Source: Cohnella sp. SGD-V74 (lineage in GTDB: Bacteria > Bacillota > Bacilli > Paenibacillales > Paenibacillaceae). Taken from it: a stretch of DNA of 64,000 bases. The notes beneath the pieces were generated by a model. It saw nothing but the letters and a program-made list of their open reading frames with translations. It was not told the DNA's origin and searched no databases. Each line of letters begins with the position of its first letter. The stretch's first letter is position 1. The position numbers were made by a program, and so were the translations under genes. The stretch lies in contig NZ_PVYW01000019.1 in assembly GCF_003001675.1 (NCBI RefSeq), positions 62,001 to 126,000 on the forward strand. Reading direction: 5' to 3'. This document shows positions 23,712 through 31,412 of the stretch, in pieces.

Positions 23712-23742
23712 CAGTATTCCCGCAAGCAGCCATTTTTAACGA
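23712..23742 (-). promoter_or_regulatory. SigF-type promoter of fin
   Basis: GGGAATACTG (minus, 23712-23721) is a complete match to the SigF -10 pattern GGNRANAHTR. The -35 (CGTTA at 15-base spacing) matches only the last three positions of GYWTA. Bacillus fin is SigF-controlled. Confidence 0.5.
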
Positions 23743-23763
23743 TTCGGCAAGATAAAATCCGCT

Positions 23764-24330
23764 TTAGCCTTTCGAGTTGAATTTCGCCATCGTCTGTTCG
23801 AACGTATGCGCCAGAGCGTATTCGATCGCGTCGCAAGCCTCTTCAACCGAACGCTGCAGCGCTTCTTTCTCCGACTTCGCGAAGCCCGACAGCACATAGT
23901 CGGAGATGACCATTCCCGGCTCCGGTCTGGAAATGCCGACTCGAACCCGGTTGAACGTCTGCGTGCCCACATGCTGAATGATCGACTTGATCCCGTTGTG
24001 TCCGCCGGGGCTGCCTTGATACCTGAGCCGGATTCGGCCCACTTCGGTGTCCAGGTCGTCGTAGACGACGATCAGATCTTCCAGCTTCGCCTTGTAGAAG
24101 TCCATGAAGGCTCTTAACGACTCTCCCGACAGATTCATATAGGTCATCGGCTTGATGAGCGCGACCTTCACGTCGCCGACTCTCGTCTCGCCCACCAGAG
24201 CCCTGAACTTCTGCGTGCCGACGTCCGCGTTCAGTCTCCGGGCCAGCTCGTCGACGACCATAAATCCGGCATTATGCCGCGTATTCGCGTAAGCGGCTCC
24301 GGGATTTCCTAATCCGACAATCCAACGCAT
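23764..24330 (-). CDS. pth: Peptidyl-tRNA hydrolase
   Basis: The protein (188 residues from the ATG at 24330; an in-frame ATG at 24342 lies too close to the GGAGG) has all Pth hallmarks. WIVGLGNPG is at the start, NTRHNAGFMVVD contains the catalytic His, PMTYMNLSGE and the catalytic Asp in VYDDLD follow, and GSPGGHNGIKSI is in the middle. It releases tRNA from prematurely dropped peptidyl-tRNA. Gene order between rplY/ctc and fin is that of Bacillus. A convergent small gene lies just upstream. Confidence 0.96.
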   Translation of the reverse strand: MRWIVGLGNPGAAYANTRHNAGFMVVDELARRLNADVGTQKFRALVGETRVGDVKVALIKPMTYMNLSGESLRAFMDFYKAKLEDLIVVYDDLDTEVGRIRLRYQGSPGGHNGIKSIIQHVGTQTFNRVRVGISRPEPGMVISDYVLSGFAKSEKEALQRSVEEACDAIEYALAHTFEQTMAKFNSKG

Positions 24331-24449
24331 AACGATATTCATCCTCCAAGTCCGAACAATTTCGTCAAAAAAATCGACAGCCGATGCAACGATTGCAATT
24401 TCTCGCGTGTCCTATTCATTACAGATTCCAGAGAGAGGGGTGAATTGAC

Positions 24450-24650
24450 GTGTACATGAACGGGCAGATGATCTATGACGATCAGCATTTCCTGGATCAC
24501 ATGTCTTCTCAGGTTCCGGTTCAGATCTATTGCGGACGGCGGCACAGCGACATCGGTTTCATCGAATATTATGGCAAAGAATTCGTTCAGGTCAACAATA
24601 TTTTCTACAACCGCAAGCAATTTACCTTCGTATCTCGTCCCGGATATTGA
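24450..24650 (+). CDS. Small protein of unknown function between pth and rplY
   Basis: The 66-residue frame is on the plus strand, opposite to its neighbours. A GTG start (24450) follows GAGGGGTGA by 6 bases. It is rich in aromatic residues and polar motifs (GQMIYDDQHFLDHM, YCGRRHSDIGFIEYYG, NNIFYNRKQFTF) and has no membrane segment or signal peptide. It ends 38 bases before a strong bidirectional terminator. The clear start signal, terminator and protein-like composition argue that it is real. I know no function. The repeated Tyr/Phe-rich beta-strand-like stretches suggest a small beta barrel, which is inference. Confidence 0.75.
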   Translation: MYMNGQMIYDDQHFLDHMSSQVPVQIYCGRRHSDIGFIEYYGKEFVQVNNIFYNRKQFTFVSRPGY

Positions 24651-24687
24651 TCGGCCGCGGTTCCGTCGGCTATTCTTTCCTTGATCG

Positions 24688-24732
24688 TCAAAAAGGCCCC
24701 GCTCCCGCGACGCGAGAGCGAGGCCTTTTTTT
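24688..24732. terminator. Bidirectional terminator between small gene and rplY
   Basis: AAAAAGGCC-CGCTC-CGC pairs with GCG-GAGCG-GGCCTTTTTTT around a short loop. T-runs exist on both strands, serving the plus-strand small gene and the minus-strand rplY. Confidence 0.92.
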
Positions 24733-24747
24733 GCGTGCGCTCCGAAC

Positions 24748-25392
24748 TTAATCCTTCTCCACCGCCAACGCGGCTTCCGCATGCTTGCGATCTTCCTCGG
24801 CCTCGTCGTTAAGCGCCTCGACTTCCTCCTCGGAACGCTCCTTCTGCGGCGCCAGAACGGCGACGATAATCGTCTCCGGGTCCTGCGTCGCCGTCACGCC
24901 GGACGGCAGCGACAAGTCTCCGATCGTCAGATGCTCGCCCATTCCAAGCCCGCCGACATCCGCCGCGATAGCATCGGGAATATCCTTCGGATAACATTCG
25001 ATGTCGATCTCGTGAAGGACGAGCTGCAGCATGCCGCCTTCCTTCTCTCCGGGCGATACTCCGGTGAAGTCCAGGCGCGCCGACGTCGTAATCTTCTCGT
25101 TCATGTCGATGCGGCGGAAATCGATATGCATCACTTGTCTGGAGATCGGGTCTCTCTGCAGCTCCGACAGCATCACCGGCTGCTTGCCCGCTCCCGGAAT
25201 ATCCATGTCGATGACCGCGTACGGATTGCCCTTCAGCATGTCCGCCAAGGCTTTCGCGTCAACCGCGATCTTGGAGGGAGTCGTCAGCCCTTTGCCGTAC
25301 ACCACTCCGGGAACTCCTCCTGAAGCGCGTATGCGCCTTAACTCGCCTTTGGTCGAAGCTTCGCGCAGTTGAACTTGAAGCGCGGCACTCAT
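24748..25392 (-). CDS. rplY: Ribosomal protein bL25 (Ctc/TL5 form)
   Basis: The 214-residue protein has the N-terminal 5S-rRNA-binding L25 domain (residues about 1-95, with GVPGVVYGKG) and the C-terminal TL5 beta domain (about 96-190). It ends in an acidic tail (EEVEALNDEAEED). This is the long Ctc form, a general-stress protein in Bacillus. It lies between prs and pth as expected. The start is internal to a region with a good ribosome binding site. No unusual feature was seen. Confidence 0.95.
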   Translation of the reverse strand: MSAALQVQLREASTKGELRRIRASGGVPGVVYGKGLTTPSKIAVDAKALADMLKGNPYAVIDMDIPGAGKQPVMLSELQRDPISRQVMHIDFRRIDMNEKITTSARLDFTGVSPGEKEGGMLQLVLHEIDIECYPKDIPDAIAADVGGLGMGEHLTIGDLSLPSGVTATQDPETIIVAVLAPQKERSEEEVEALNDEAEEDRKHAEAALAVEKD

Positions 25393-25446
25393 ATCGGATT
25401 CCTCCCCTGCTAGGTATATCCTTGTTGTACCCCAGGGAGGCGCTCG

Positions 25447-26403
25447 TTAAACATGCGGCTCGAACAACGAGCTGAGCGACTGCTGCTCGTGCACCCGGAC
25501 GATGGCTTCCGCGATCAGCGGAGCTACGGACAGCACCTTGACCTTCTCGGTGCCGCAAGGCTGTCTGAGCGGTATCGTATCCGTCACCACGATCTCGACG
25601 AGCGGAGAAGCGTCCAGCCGCTCTATCGCCGGTCCTGACAGGACGGGATGCGTGCAGCACGCGTAGATGTCCCCTGCGCCGGCTTTCTTCAGCGCGTTGG
25701 CGGCCAGAGCGATCGTACCCGCCGTGTCGATAATGTCGTCGATCAGAATCGCCGTCCTTCCCTCGACGTCTCCGATGATGTTCATCACCTCTACGACGCC
25801 GGGTTCCGGCCTGCGCTTGTCGATAATCGCCAGGGGCGCCTGGAGGGAATCCGCCAGACGACGAGCGCGAACGACCCCTCCGTGGTCCGGAGAGACCACG
25901 ACAGGCGATTCAAGCTTCTTCTCGTGAAAATAATCCCCCAGAATCGGCACTCCGAGCAGATGATCGACGGGGATATCGAAGAAACCTTGGATCTGCATCG
26001 CGTGCAGGTCCATGGCAATGACCCGGTGAGCCCCCGCCGTCTCGATCAGATTGGCCACCAGCTTGGCGGTAATCGGATCGCGGGAACGGGCCTTCCGGTC
26101 TTGACGGGCGTACCCGTAATACGGCATGACGACATTGATCGTCTTGGCCGACGCCCGCTTAAGCGCATCGACCGTGACGAGCAGCTCGATCAAGTGATCG
26201 TTGACCGGCGCCGAAGTCGATTGCACGACGTATACGTCGCTCCCTCTCACGCTGTCGTCCAGCTGGATGTGGATCTCCCCGTCGCTGAACCGGCTCATCG
26301 TCACATTCCCCAGCTCGACGCCGATGTAGCGGGCGATCGAGCGCGCCAGCTCGGGATTCGAGCTGCATGAGAAGAGCTTTAACGTTGGATCCGAATAGGC
26401 CAT
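25447..26403 (-). CDS. prs: Ribose-phosphate pyrophosphokinase
   Basis: From the ATG at 26403 the product has 318 residues, the standard length. Visible motifs are LKLFSCSSNPELARSIA at the N-terminus, the ATP loop RQDRKARSRDPITAKLVANL, and the PRPP-binding loop ILIDDIIDTAGTI. It makes PRPP for nucleotides, His and Trp. It lies 16 bp after glmU on the same strand, as in Bacillus, and is very likely co-transcribed with it. The upstream extension of the frame is an artefact. Confidence 0.97.
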   Translation of the reverse strand: MAYSDPTLKLFSCSSNPELARSIARYIGVELGNVTMSRFSDGEIHIQLDDSVRGSDVYVVQSTSAPVNDHLIELLVTVDALKRASAKTINVVMPYYGYARQDRKARSRDPITAKLVANLIETAGAHRVIAMDLHAMQIQGFFDIPVDHLLGVPILGDYFHEKKLESPVVVSPDHGGVVRARRLADSLQAPLAIIDKRRPEPGVVEVMNIIGDVEGRTAILIDDIIDTAGTIALAANALKKAGAGDIYACCTHPVLSGPAIERLDASPLVEIVVTDTIPLRQPCGTEKVKVLSVAPLIAEAIVRVHEQQSLSSLFEPHV

Positions 26404-26419
26404 CGTATTACCGCCTTCG

Positions 26420-27817
26420 TTATTCGGTTTCTTGATTCTTCTTGGCACGTGCGCGGGCGCGAATCTTGTCCGCGTAGCCCGGCTTGTTGACTTGACGCTC
26501 GCGGGCAATGGCCAGATCATTGTCCGCCACGTTGTTCGTAATCGTGGAACCGGCAACCACGTAAGCGCCGCTGCCGATCTTGACCGGGGCGATCAGATTG
26601 GCATTGCTGCCGATGAACGCGTTGTCTCCGATCTCGGTCATTGATTTATTATACCCGTCGTAATTCGCCGTAATCGCCCCGCAGCCGATATTTACGCCGG
26701 AGCCGACGATCGCGTCGCCGACGTAGCTCAGATGCGGCACCTTGCTCTCGTCCCCGATCGTGGCGTTCTTGATCTCGACGAAATCCCCGACCTTCACGCG
26801 ACGTCCCAGCTTCGTTCCCGGCCGCAAATAAGCGAACGGACCGACGTTGCAGCCTTCGGCCACTTCCGCGTCTTCGGCCACCGTCTGGCGAATCGTCGCG
26901 CCGTCTCCGACGGTCGTATCCGTCAGGTCTGCCGACGGCCCGATTGCGCAATCGGAGCCGATCGAAGTCGCGCCGCGAAGAAACGTTCCGGGATAAATAA
27001 CCGTATCCGCCCCGATCGTAACGCCCGCTTCAATATACGTATTCGCCGCGTCGATTATAGTCACGCCATTCGCCTGATGGGCCTCATTAATTCTTTGTCT
27101 CATCAGACGTTCGGCTTCTCCGAGAGCGATCCGGTCGTTAACTCCCGTCGCCTCCGCCGGATCCTTGCACTTGCTGGCCGAAATCCTTTCGCCGCGGCCC
27201 CGCAGAATGCCGATGACGTCCGTCGCATAGTATTCACCCTGGGAATTATCGTTCGTCACGTCCGAGAGAGCCGAGAACAGCTTGCGGTTATCGAAGCAAT
27301 ACGTTCCGGTGTTGATCTCCCGGATCGCCGCCTGCTCCGGAGAACAATCCTTCTGCTCGACGATTCCAAGGACGCTTCCGTCTTCGCCGCGAATGATCCG
27401 GCCCAGCCCGAAGGGTTCGGCGACATCCGCCGTCAGCACCGTCGCCGCCGCGCCTTCCCGAACGTGATGCGCAATCAATTCCTTGATCGTATCCGCCGTC
27501 ACGAGCGGCGTATCGCCGTAGGTGACGACGGTAACGCCGTCTTCCTGTCCGAGCAGCGCTTCCGCCTGCTGTACCGCGTGGCCCGTGCCAAGCTGTTGCG
27601 CCTGCAAAGCGTACTCGACCGATTCCCCCAATGCCGACTTCACGTCCTCCGCGCCATGCCCGACGACGACGACCGCTCTGTCGCACTCCGCGTTCCGAAC
27701 CGCGTCGAGCACATGACCGACCATCGGCTTGCCGCATACGGGATGCAGTACTTTATATAGTTTGGATTTCATTCTCTTGCCTTGCCCCGCGGCAAGGATG
27801 ATCGCCATTTTGTTCAT
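26420..27817 (-). CDS. glmU: Bifunctional GlmU, N-acetylglucosamine-1-phosphate uridylyl/acetyltransferase
   Basis: The 465-residue protein has a nucleotidyltransferase half (IILAAGQGKRMKSKLYKVLH, residues about 5-230) and a left-handed beta-helix acetyltransferase half (about 250-455) with hexapeptide repeats and ILAPVKIGSGAYV-type turns. It makes UDP-GlcNAc for peptidoglycan. ATG at 27817 is used, with AAAGGGG 11 bases upstream; an adjacent TTG at 27820 has slightly better spacing. It is followed at 16 bp by prs. Confidence 0.96.
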   Translation of the reverse strand: MNKMAIILAAGQGKRMKSKLYKVLHPVCGKPMVGHVLDAVRNAECDRAVVVVGHGAEDVKSALGESVEYALQAQQLGTGHAVQQAEALLGQEDGVTVVTYGDTPLVTADTIKELIAHHVREGAAATVLTADVAEPFGLGRIIRGEDGSVLGIVEQKDCSPEQAAIREINTGTYCFDNRKLFSALSDVTNDNSQGEYYATDVIGILRGRGERISASKCKDPAEATGVNDRIALGEAERLMRQRINEAHQANGVTIIDAANTYIEAGVTIGADTVIYPGTFLRGATSIGSDCAIGPSADLTDTTVGDGATIRQTVAEDAEVAEGCNVGPFAYLRPGTKLGRRVKVGDFVEIKNATIGDESKVPHLSYVGDAIVGSGVNIGCGAITANYDGYNKSMTEIGDNAFIGSNANLIAPVKIGSGAYVVAGSTITNNVADNDLAIARERQVNKPGYADKIRARARAKKNQETE

Positions 27818-27890
27818 CAATGCACAGACCCCTTTCTGTCGCTCCGGTAAACCTTATCTTTCATCAGAATCATAGCTTATTCAAGTGTAA

Positions 27891-27919
27891 ATGAAAAGAG
27901 AGCCTGTCCAGGCTCTCTC
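27891..27919 (-). terminator. Terminator after spoVG
   Basis: AGAGAGCC pairs with GGCTCTCT around a 6-base loop and is followed on the minus strand by TTTCATTT. It separates spoVG from glmU. Confidence 0.75.
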
Positions 27920-27934
27920 CTCAATATTTCATCA

Positions 27935-28219
27935 TTATGCCCCTTCTACCATGACTTCTTCGTCTTGCGCTGCCCGTTCGTATTCCGCCAGTACTGCGGC
28001 TTGGATCTTCTCGCGCGTTCCGGAAGAAATGGGATGGGCAATATCCCGAAACTCTCCATCCGGTGTCCGTTTACTCGGCATAGCGACGAACATGCCATTG
28101 TTGCCGTCAATAACGCGAATGTCGTGGACGACGAATTCGTTATCGATCGTGATCGAAGCAATGGCTTTCATGCGCCCCTCCGAATTGACACGGCGGAGTC
28201 TCACGTCTGTAATTTGCAC
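27935..28219 (-). CDS. spoVG: Septation/sporulation regulator SpoVG
   Basis: The 94-residue protein is a full-length SpoVG: MQITDVRLRRVN start, VVHDIRVIDGNNGMFVAMPS core and RDIAHPISSGTREKI helix. SpoVG is a small RNA/DNA-binding global regulator that affects asymmetric septation and many stress genes. Context ridA-spoVG-glmU is conserved. A SigH-like element precedes it. The identification is firm. Confidence 0.97.
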   Translation of the reverse strand: MQITDVRLRRVNSEGRMKAIASITIDNEFVVHDIRVIDGNNGMFVAMPSKRTPDGEFRDIAHPISSGTREKIQAAVLAEYERAAQDEEVMVEGA

Positions 28220-28278
28220 TTGTGTTCACCACCTTTGTCCCTCAGAAAGACTTGGTGTAATATTCCACAAAGCAACGC

Positions 28279-28310
28279 AAATTCCTTCTTAAATATGGAA
28301 AAACTCCTGC
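28279..28310 (-). promoter_or_regulatory. Possible SigH promoter of spoVG
   Basis: GCAGGAGTT (28302-28310) and AAGGAATTT (28279-28287) resemble SigH -35 RNAGGAWWW (one mismatch) and -10 RNNGAATWW (match). The spacer is 14 bases, longer than the usual 11-12. Bacillus spoVG is a classical SigH gene. Confidence 0.4.
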
Positions 28311-28328
28311 TAAAAATCAAATAATTTT

Positions 28329-28727
28329 TTAATTCCTGACAGTTTCGACAGATATCGCCGCGATCAATTCTATTTCGACAAGAACATCCTTCGGCAGCCG
28401 CGCCACTTCAACGGTCGAACGGGCCGGAGTGTGCGTTCCGAAGTACGAAGCGTACACTTCGTTGAACTCCGCGAATTGATTCATGTCCTTCAGAAACACG
28501 GTCGTTTTGATCACATTCCGGAGATCGGCGCCCTCGGCGGCTAGAACCGCTTTCAAGTTGGTCAGCACCTGGTGGGTCTGCTCTTGAATGGTTCCGACGA
28601 CGAGCTCGCCCGCGGGAGTGAGCGGAATTTGACCCGACGTATACAGCAAGTTGCCCGTCCGAACCGCTTGCGCGTAAGGGCCGATTGCCGCTGGAGCTTC
28701 GGATGTGGAGACGATTTTCAAAGTCAT
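28329..28727 (-). CDS. ridA: RidA/YjgF enamine deaminase
   Basis: The 132-residue protein contains the RidA signatures AIGPYAQAV, LLYTSGQIPL and RSTVEVARLPKDVLVEIELIA, with the conserved catalytic Arg. RidA hydrolyses reactive 2-aminoacrylate and related imines. It lies 4 bp after purR on the same strand (as Bacillus yabJ), so co-transcription from the purR promoter is likely. Confidence 0.96.
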   Translation of the reverse strand: MTLKIVSTSEAPAAIGPYAQAVRTGNLLYTSGQIPLTPAGELVVGTIQEQTHQVLTNLKAVLAAEGADLRNVIKTTVFLKDMNQFAEFNEVYASYFGTHTPARSTVEVARLPKDVLVEIELIAAISVETVRN

Positions 28728-28731
28728 GATC

Positions 28732-29562
28732 TCATCCTCCTAGAAAAAAGTTGCCCGGTTGGACTTTGATTTGCCGAGTCTTCAGATCTACCTCGGACAG
28801 ACTCGCCAACGATACGTAGTCATGCAGCAGCCGTTCCTCGCTGTCGACCTCTCCGGATTCCACGAATACGCCGACTCCGGCGACGACCGCGCGGAATTCG
28901 AACAGCAGATCGACCATGCCCTGGATCGTTCCGCCCGCTTTCATGAAGTCGTCTATAATGAGAACCCTGGATTCTTCCTTAAGCGCCCGGCGCGCCAGCG
29001 ACATCGTCTGAATGCGCTTCGTCGAGCCCGAGACGTAGTTGATGCTGACCGCGGAGCCTTCCGTCACCTTATGATCCCGCCGCACGATAACGACGGGCAG
29101 ATTCAGGTACTGCGCGGTGGCATGAGCCAGCGGAATCCCCTTCGTCTCGACGGTCATAATCACGTCGATATTCCGGTCCGCGAACGCCGTCGCGAACATT
29201 CGGCCTACCTCTTGCATCATCGCCGGTTGACCCAGCAAATCGGTCATATACAAATAACCGCCCGGCAGCAGCCGATCCGGCTGTTCGAGCTCGCGGCAGA
29301 TCGATCCGATTCTCTCGAGCGCTTGGTCCTTGCGGCACTTCGGCACGAACCGGACGCCGCCGGCCGCGCCGGCCAACGTGTTCAGTTCCCCGATTCCTTC
29401 GTCCTCGAACACTTCTTTGATGATGGCCAGATCCTCGCTGATCGAGGATTTAGCCGACTGATACCGTTCGGCGAATGCTGTCAGGGAAATTAACGTATGG
29501 GGACGGGCCAATAAATACTGCGTCATCTCTACGAGCCTGGCGCTGCGTTTCAATTTCTTCAC
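28732..29562 (-). CDS. purR: Pur operon repressor PurR
   Basis: The 276-residue protein has an N-terminal winged helix (RSARLVEMTQYLLARPHTLI) and a C-terminal phosphoribosyltransferase-like domain with the PRPP loop VLIIDDFMKAGGTIQGM. This is the Gram-positive PurR, which binds PurBoxes and releases them when PRPP is high. The annotated start is GTG, with GAGGGG only a few bases before it; the precise start is not certain. It has its own promoter. Confidence 0.96.
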   Translation of the reverse strand: MKKLKRSARLVEMTQYLLARPHTLISLTAFAERYQSAKSSISEDLAIIKEVFEDEGIGELNTLAGAAGGVRFVPKCRKDQALERIGSICRELEQPDRLLPGGYLYMTDLLGQPAMMQEVGRMFATAFADRNIDVIMTVETKGIPLAHATAQYLNLPVVIVRRDHKVTEGSAVSINYVSGSTKRIQTMSLARRALKEESRVLIIDDFMKAGGTIQGMVDLLFEFRAVVAGVGVFVESGEVDSEERLLHDYVSLASLSEVDLKTRQIKVQPGNFFLGG

Positions 29563-29600
29563 GTTCCCCTCTCCCGTCCAGATCCGAATATTTTACCAGT

Positions 29601-29630
29601 ATCATAACACCTTTATACGGTTTTGTTCAA
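29601..29630 (-). promoter_or_regulatory. SigA promoter of purR-ridA
   Basis: TTGAAC (29625-29630) and TATGAT (29601-29606) on the minus strand are 18 bases apart. ATCCGAATATT at 29582, between promoter and start, has the CCGAA core of a PurBox half and could serve autoregulation; that second point is weak. Confidence 0.65.
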
Positions 29631-29663
29631 CAGAAACGAAAGATGGAGCCTAACGGTCTCTCA

Positions 29664-30521
29664 CTATGTCAACATTCTTACCACATATACCTCTTTGCAG
29701 AACCCGCGCAGCGCATTATAGACGCGTGCGACCTTCACTTCCTTGGACACGAGACCGAAGACGGTCGGCCCGCTTCCGGACATGAGCACCCCGTCGGCTC
29801 CCGATTTGACCATGCAGTCCTTGATCTGCCTGACCTCCGGATAACGATTCAGCGTGACGTTCTCCAGCACGTTGCCCAGCGAGGCGCACATATCCTGGAA
29901 CGACTGCCGCGACAGAGCGTCCAGCATGCGCGGAATCGAAGGATGCTCCTTCACCTCGTTCACGCGGAACTTGCCGTACACGTCGGCCGTGGACACGTTG
30001 ATCGGAGGCTTCGCCAGAATGACCCAGCATTGCGGAGGGGGAGACACCGTCTCCAGCTTCTCTCCTCTTCCTCTGGCCAGCGCGGTGCCTCCGCGAATGC
30101 AGAAGGGGACGTCCGAGCCGAGCTCGGCGCCCAGCTCCTCGAGCTCCTCCGTCGGCAGCTCCAGATTCCACAGCCGGTTCAGCCCTTTCAGCGTCGCCGC
30201 CGCGTCGCTGCTGCCGCCCGCCAGCCCGGCCGCCACCGGAATCTGCTTGTCCAGATGAATGTATACGCCGCGCCTGACCCCGTACCGCTCCTTGATCAGC
30301 CTCGCCGCCTGGAAGGCCAGGTTCTTCTCGTCGAGGGGAATAAACCCCGCCTGGCTCGACAGCACGATCTGATCGCGGTGAAGCTCCTCCATCTCCAGAC
30401 GATCGGCCAGATCGACCATCGTCATGATCATCTCCACTTCGTGGAAGCCGTCTTCCCGCTTGCGCAGCACGTCCAGCACGAGGTTGATTTTGGCCGGCGC
30501 TTTCTCATAAATTTTAGACAA
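29664..30521 (-). CDS. ispE: 4-diphosphocytidyl-2-C-methyl-D-erythritol kinase IspE
   Basis: The 285-residue GHMP kinase starts with YEKAPAKINLVLDVLRKREDG and contains the phosphate loop PVAAGLAGGSSDAAATL and the GSGPTVFGL motif near the C-terminus. It phosphorylates CDP-ME in the non-mevalonate isoprenoid pathway. The start codon appears to be TTG at 30521, because the nearby ATG is out of frame. Context (sspF upstream, purR downstream) is that of Bacillus. Confidence 0.95.
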   Translation of the reverse strand: MSKIYEKAPAKINLVLDVLRKREDGFHEVEMIMTMVDLADRLEMEELHRDQIVLSSQAGFIPLDEKNLAFQAARLIKERYGVRRGVYIHLDKQIPVAAGLAGGSSDAAATLKGLNRLWNLELPTEELEELGAELGSDVPFCIRGGTALARGRGEKLETVSPPPQCWVILAKPPINVSTADVYGKFRVNEVKEHPSIPRMLDALSRQSFQDMCASLGNVLENVTLNRYPEVRQIKDCMVKSGADGVLMSGSGPTVFGLVSKEVKVARVYNALRGFCKEVYVVRMLT

Positions 30522-30617
30522 CGTTCTTCACCAACTTCCGGACGATACCTGTATGTAGGCTTGCTCCCAACCACGAAAACTTTTACATCATTATAACAAA
30601 GGATGCCCGCAAATGCG

Positions 30618-30660
30618 AAAAGAGGTCGAATTCTCGCGACCCGCGGGAATCCGCCCTCTT
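30618..30660 (-). terminator. Terminator after sspF
   Basis: An AGAGG/CCTCT and ATTC/GAAT stem with a GC-rich loop is followed by TTTTC on the minus strand. It lies between sspF and ispE. Confidence 0.6.
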
Positions 30661-30675
30661 GGTTCCTGTCCGCCG

Positions 30676-30858
30676 TCAGGATCTCGGCGCTCTGGACGCC
30701 GCCTGCTCGGCGATCTGAATGGCGCGTTTCACCATATTGCCGGCGTCCTTCGTGCTGATGCCGCCCCATCCTTCTCGCTGAACCTTGTCGTAGATGCCCA
30801 GGTCCTTCGCCAACTCCGCTTTGAACTGCTCCGACATGACGCTTCTTCTTCTGCTCAT
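30676..30858 (-). CDS. sspF: Small acid-soluble spore protein (SspF type)
   Basis: The 60-residue protein has the alpha/beta-type SASP features: ELAKDLGIYDKV near residue 15 and GWGGISTKDAGNMVKRAI, with the GISTKDAG core and the Glu/Gly pair at the germination protease region. Such proteins coat spore DNA. Its position between veg and ispE matches Bacillus sspF. A SigG promoter and a terminator frame it as a single-gene unit. Confidence 0.93.
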   Translation of the reverse strand: MSRRRSVMSEQFKAELAKDLGIYDKVQREGWGGISTKDAGNMVKRAIQIAEQAASRAPRS

Positions 30859-30898
30859 CGTACGCCTCCTGCTCTCGATGTCTTGGGACGTTCACGAT

Positions 30899-30928
30899 TA
30901 GAATGCCTCGGATGTTCCGCAGGCATGC
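30899..30928 (-). promoter_or_regulatory. SigG promoter of sspF
   Basis: GCATG (30924-30928) matches GHATR and CATTCTA (30899-30905) matches CATNHTA, 18 bases apart on the minus strand. Both elements fit the SigG pattern fully, as expected for a spore protein gene. Confidence 0.75.
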
Positions 30929-30932
30929 AAAA

Positions 30933-30972
30933 CGGGCAGCACGGCGCCTTCGGATCGGCGCGGTGCTGCCCG
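30933..30972 (-). terminator. Terminator after veg
   Basis: CGGGCAGCAC (30933) pairs with GTGCTGCCCG (30962-30971), with a GC-rich inner stem, and is followed by TTTT on the minus strand. It follows the veg stop at once. Confidence 0.85.
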
Positions 30973-30986
30973 TACTATTCAACCGT

Positions 30987-31262
30987 CTAATGCGACAAAT
31001 AATTGATGCGAACCTGACCGTCGTCATTGCACAGCATCACTTCAACGGATTCGGTCAAAATATCGGCGTAGCTGTACGACACCCGCTTGAACGTGTGCTG
31101 CTCCTGGTCCAGCTTGACAATGAAAACCGATGGGTAGATTTCTTCCAGAACCCCCGTGCGTTCGATGGTTTTGCGTCGTCCACCGTTGGCGCGGAGCATG
31201 ATTTTGGAACCGACGTGAGGCTCCAGGCTTCGCTTGATATCGAGAAGCGTGTTTTTAGCCAT
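30987..31262 (-). CDS. veg: Veg protein
   Basis: This 91-residue protein is a complete Veg: LLDIKRSLEPHVGSKIMLRANGGRRKTI at the N-terminus and SYADILTESVEVML near the end. It is a small beta-rich protein linked in Bacillus to biofilm matrix gene induction and very high expression. Two consensus SigA promoters lie directly upstream, in keeping with the exceptional strength of the Bacillus veg promoter. The gene is monocistronic. Confidence 0.95.
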   Translation of the reverse strand: MAKNTLLDIKRSLEPHVGSKIMLRANGGRRKTIERTGVLEEIYPSVFIVKLDQEQHTFKRVSYSYADILTESVEVMLCNDDGQVRINYLSH

Positions 31263-31289
31263 GATCCACTACCACCTCTTTCCCTGTAA

Positions 31290-31318
31290 ATTATATCTAA
31301 AAACAGGGGAGGTGTCAA
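31290..31318 (-). promoter_or_regulatory. veg promoter, proximal
   Basis: TTGACA (31313-31318), 17-base spacer, TATAAT (31290-31295) on the minus strand: a perfect SigA consensus with optimal spacing. Confidence 0.92.
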
Positions 31319-31330
31319 ATGAATCAAAAT

Positions 31331-31360
31331 ATTATATCAACGATGCGGATTTACTGTCAA
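31331..31360 (-). promoter_or_regulatory. veg promoter, distal
   Basis: TTGACA (31355-31360), 18-base spacer, TATAAT (31331-31336) on the minus strand: a second perfect-hexamer promoter 41 bp upstream of the first. Confidence 0.85.
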
Positions 31361-31412
31361 CGGTCATTTTCCTTGAGATTATCCGGTTTTTTTAAAAGAT
31401 CCTTAATTTTCG

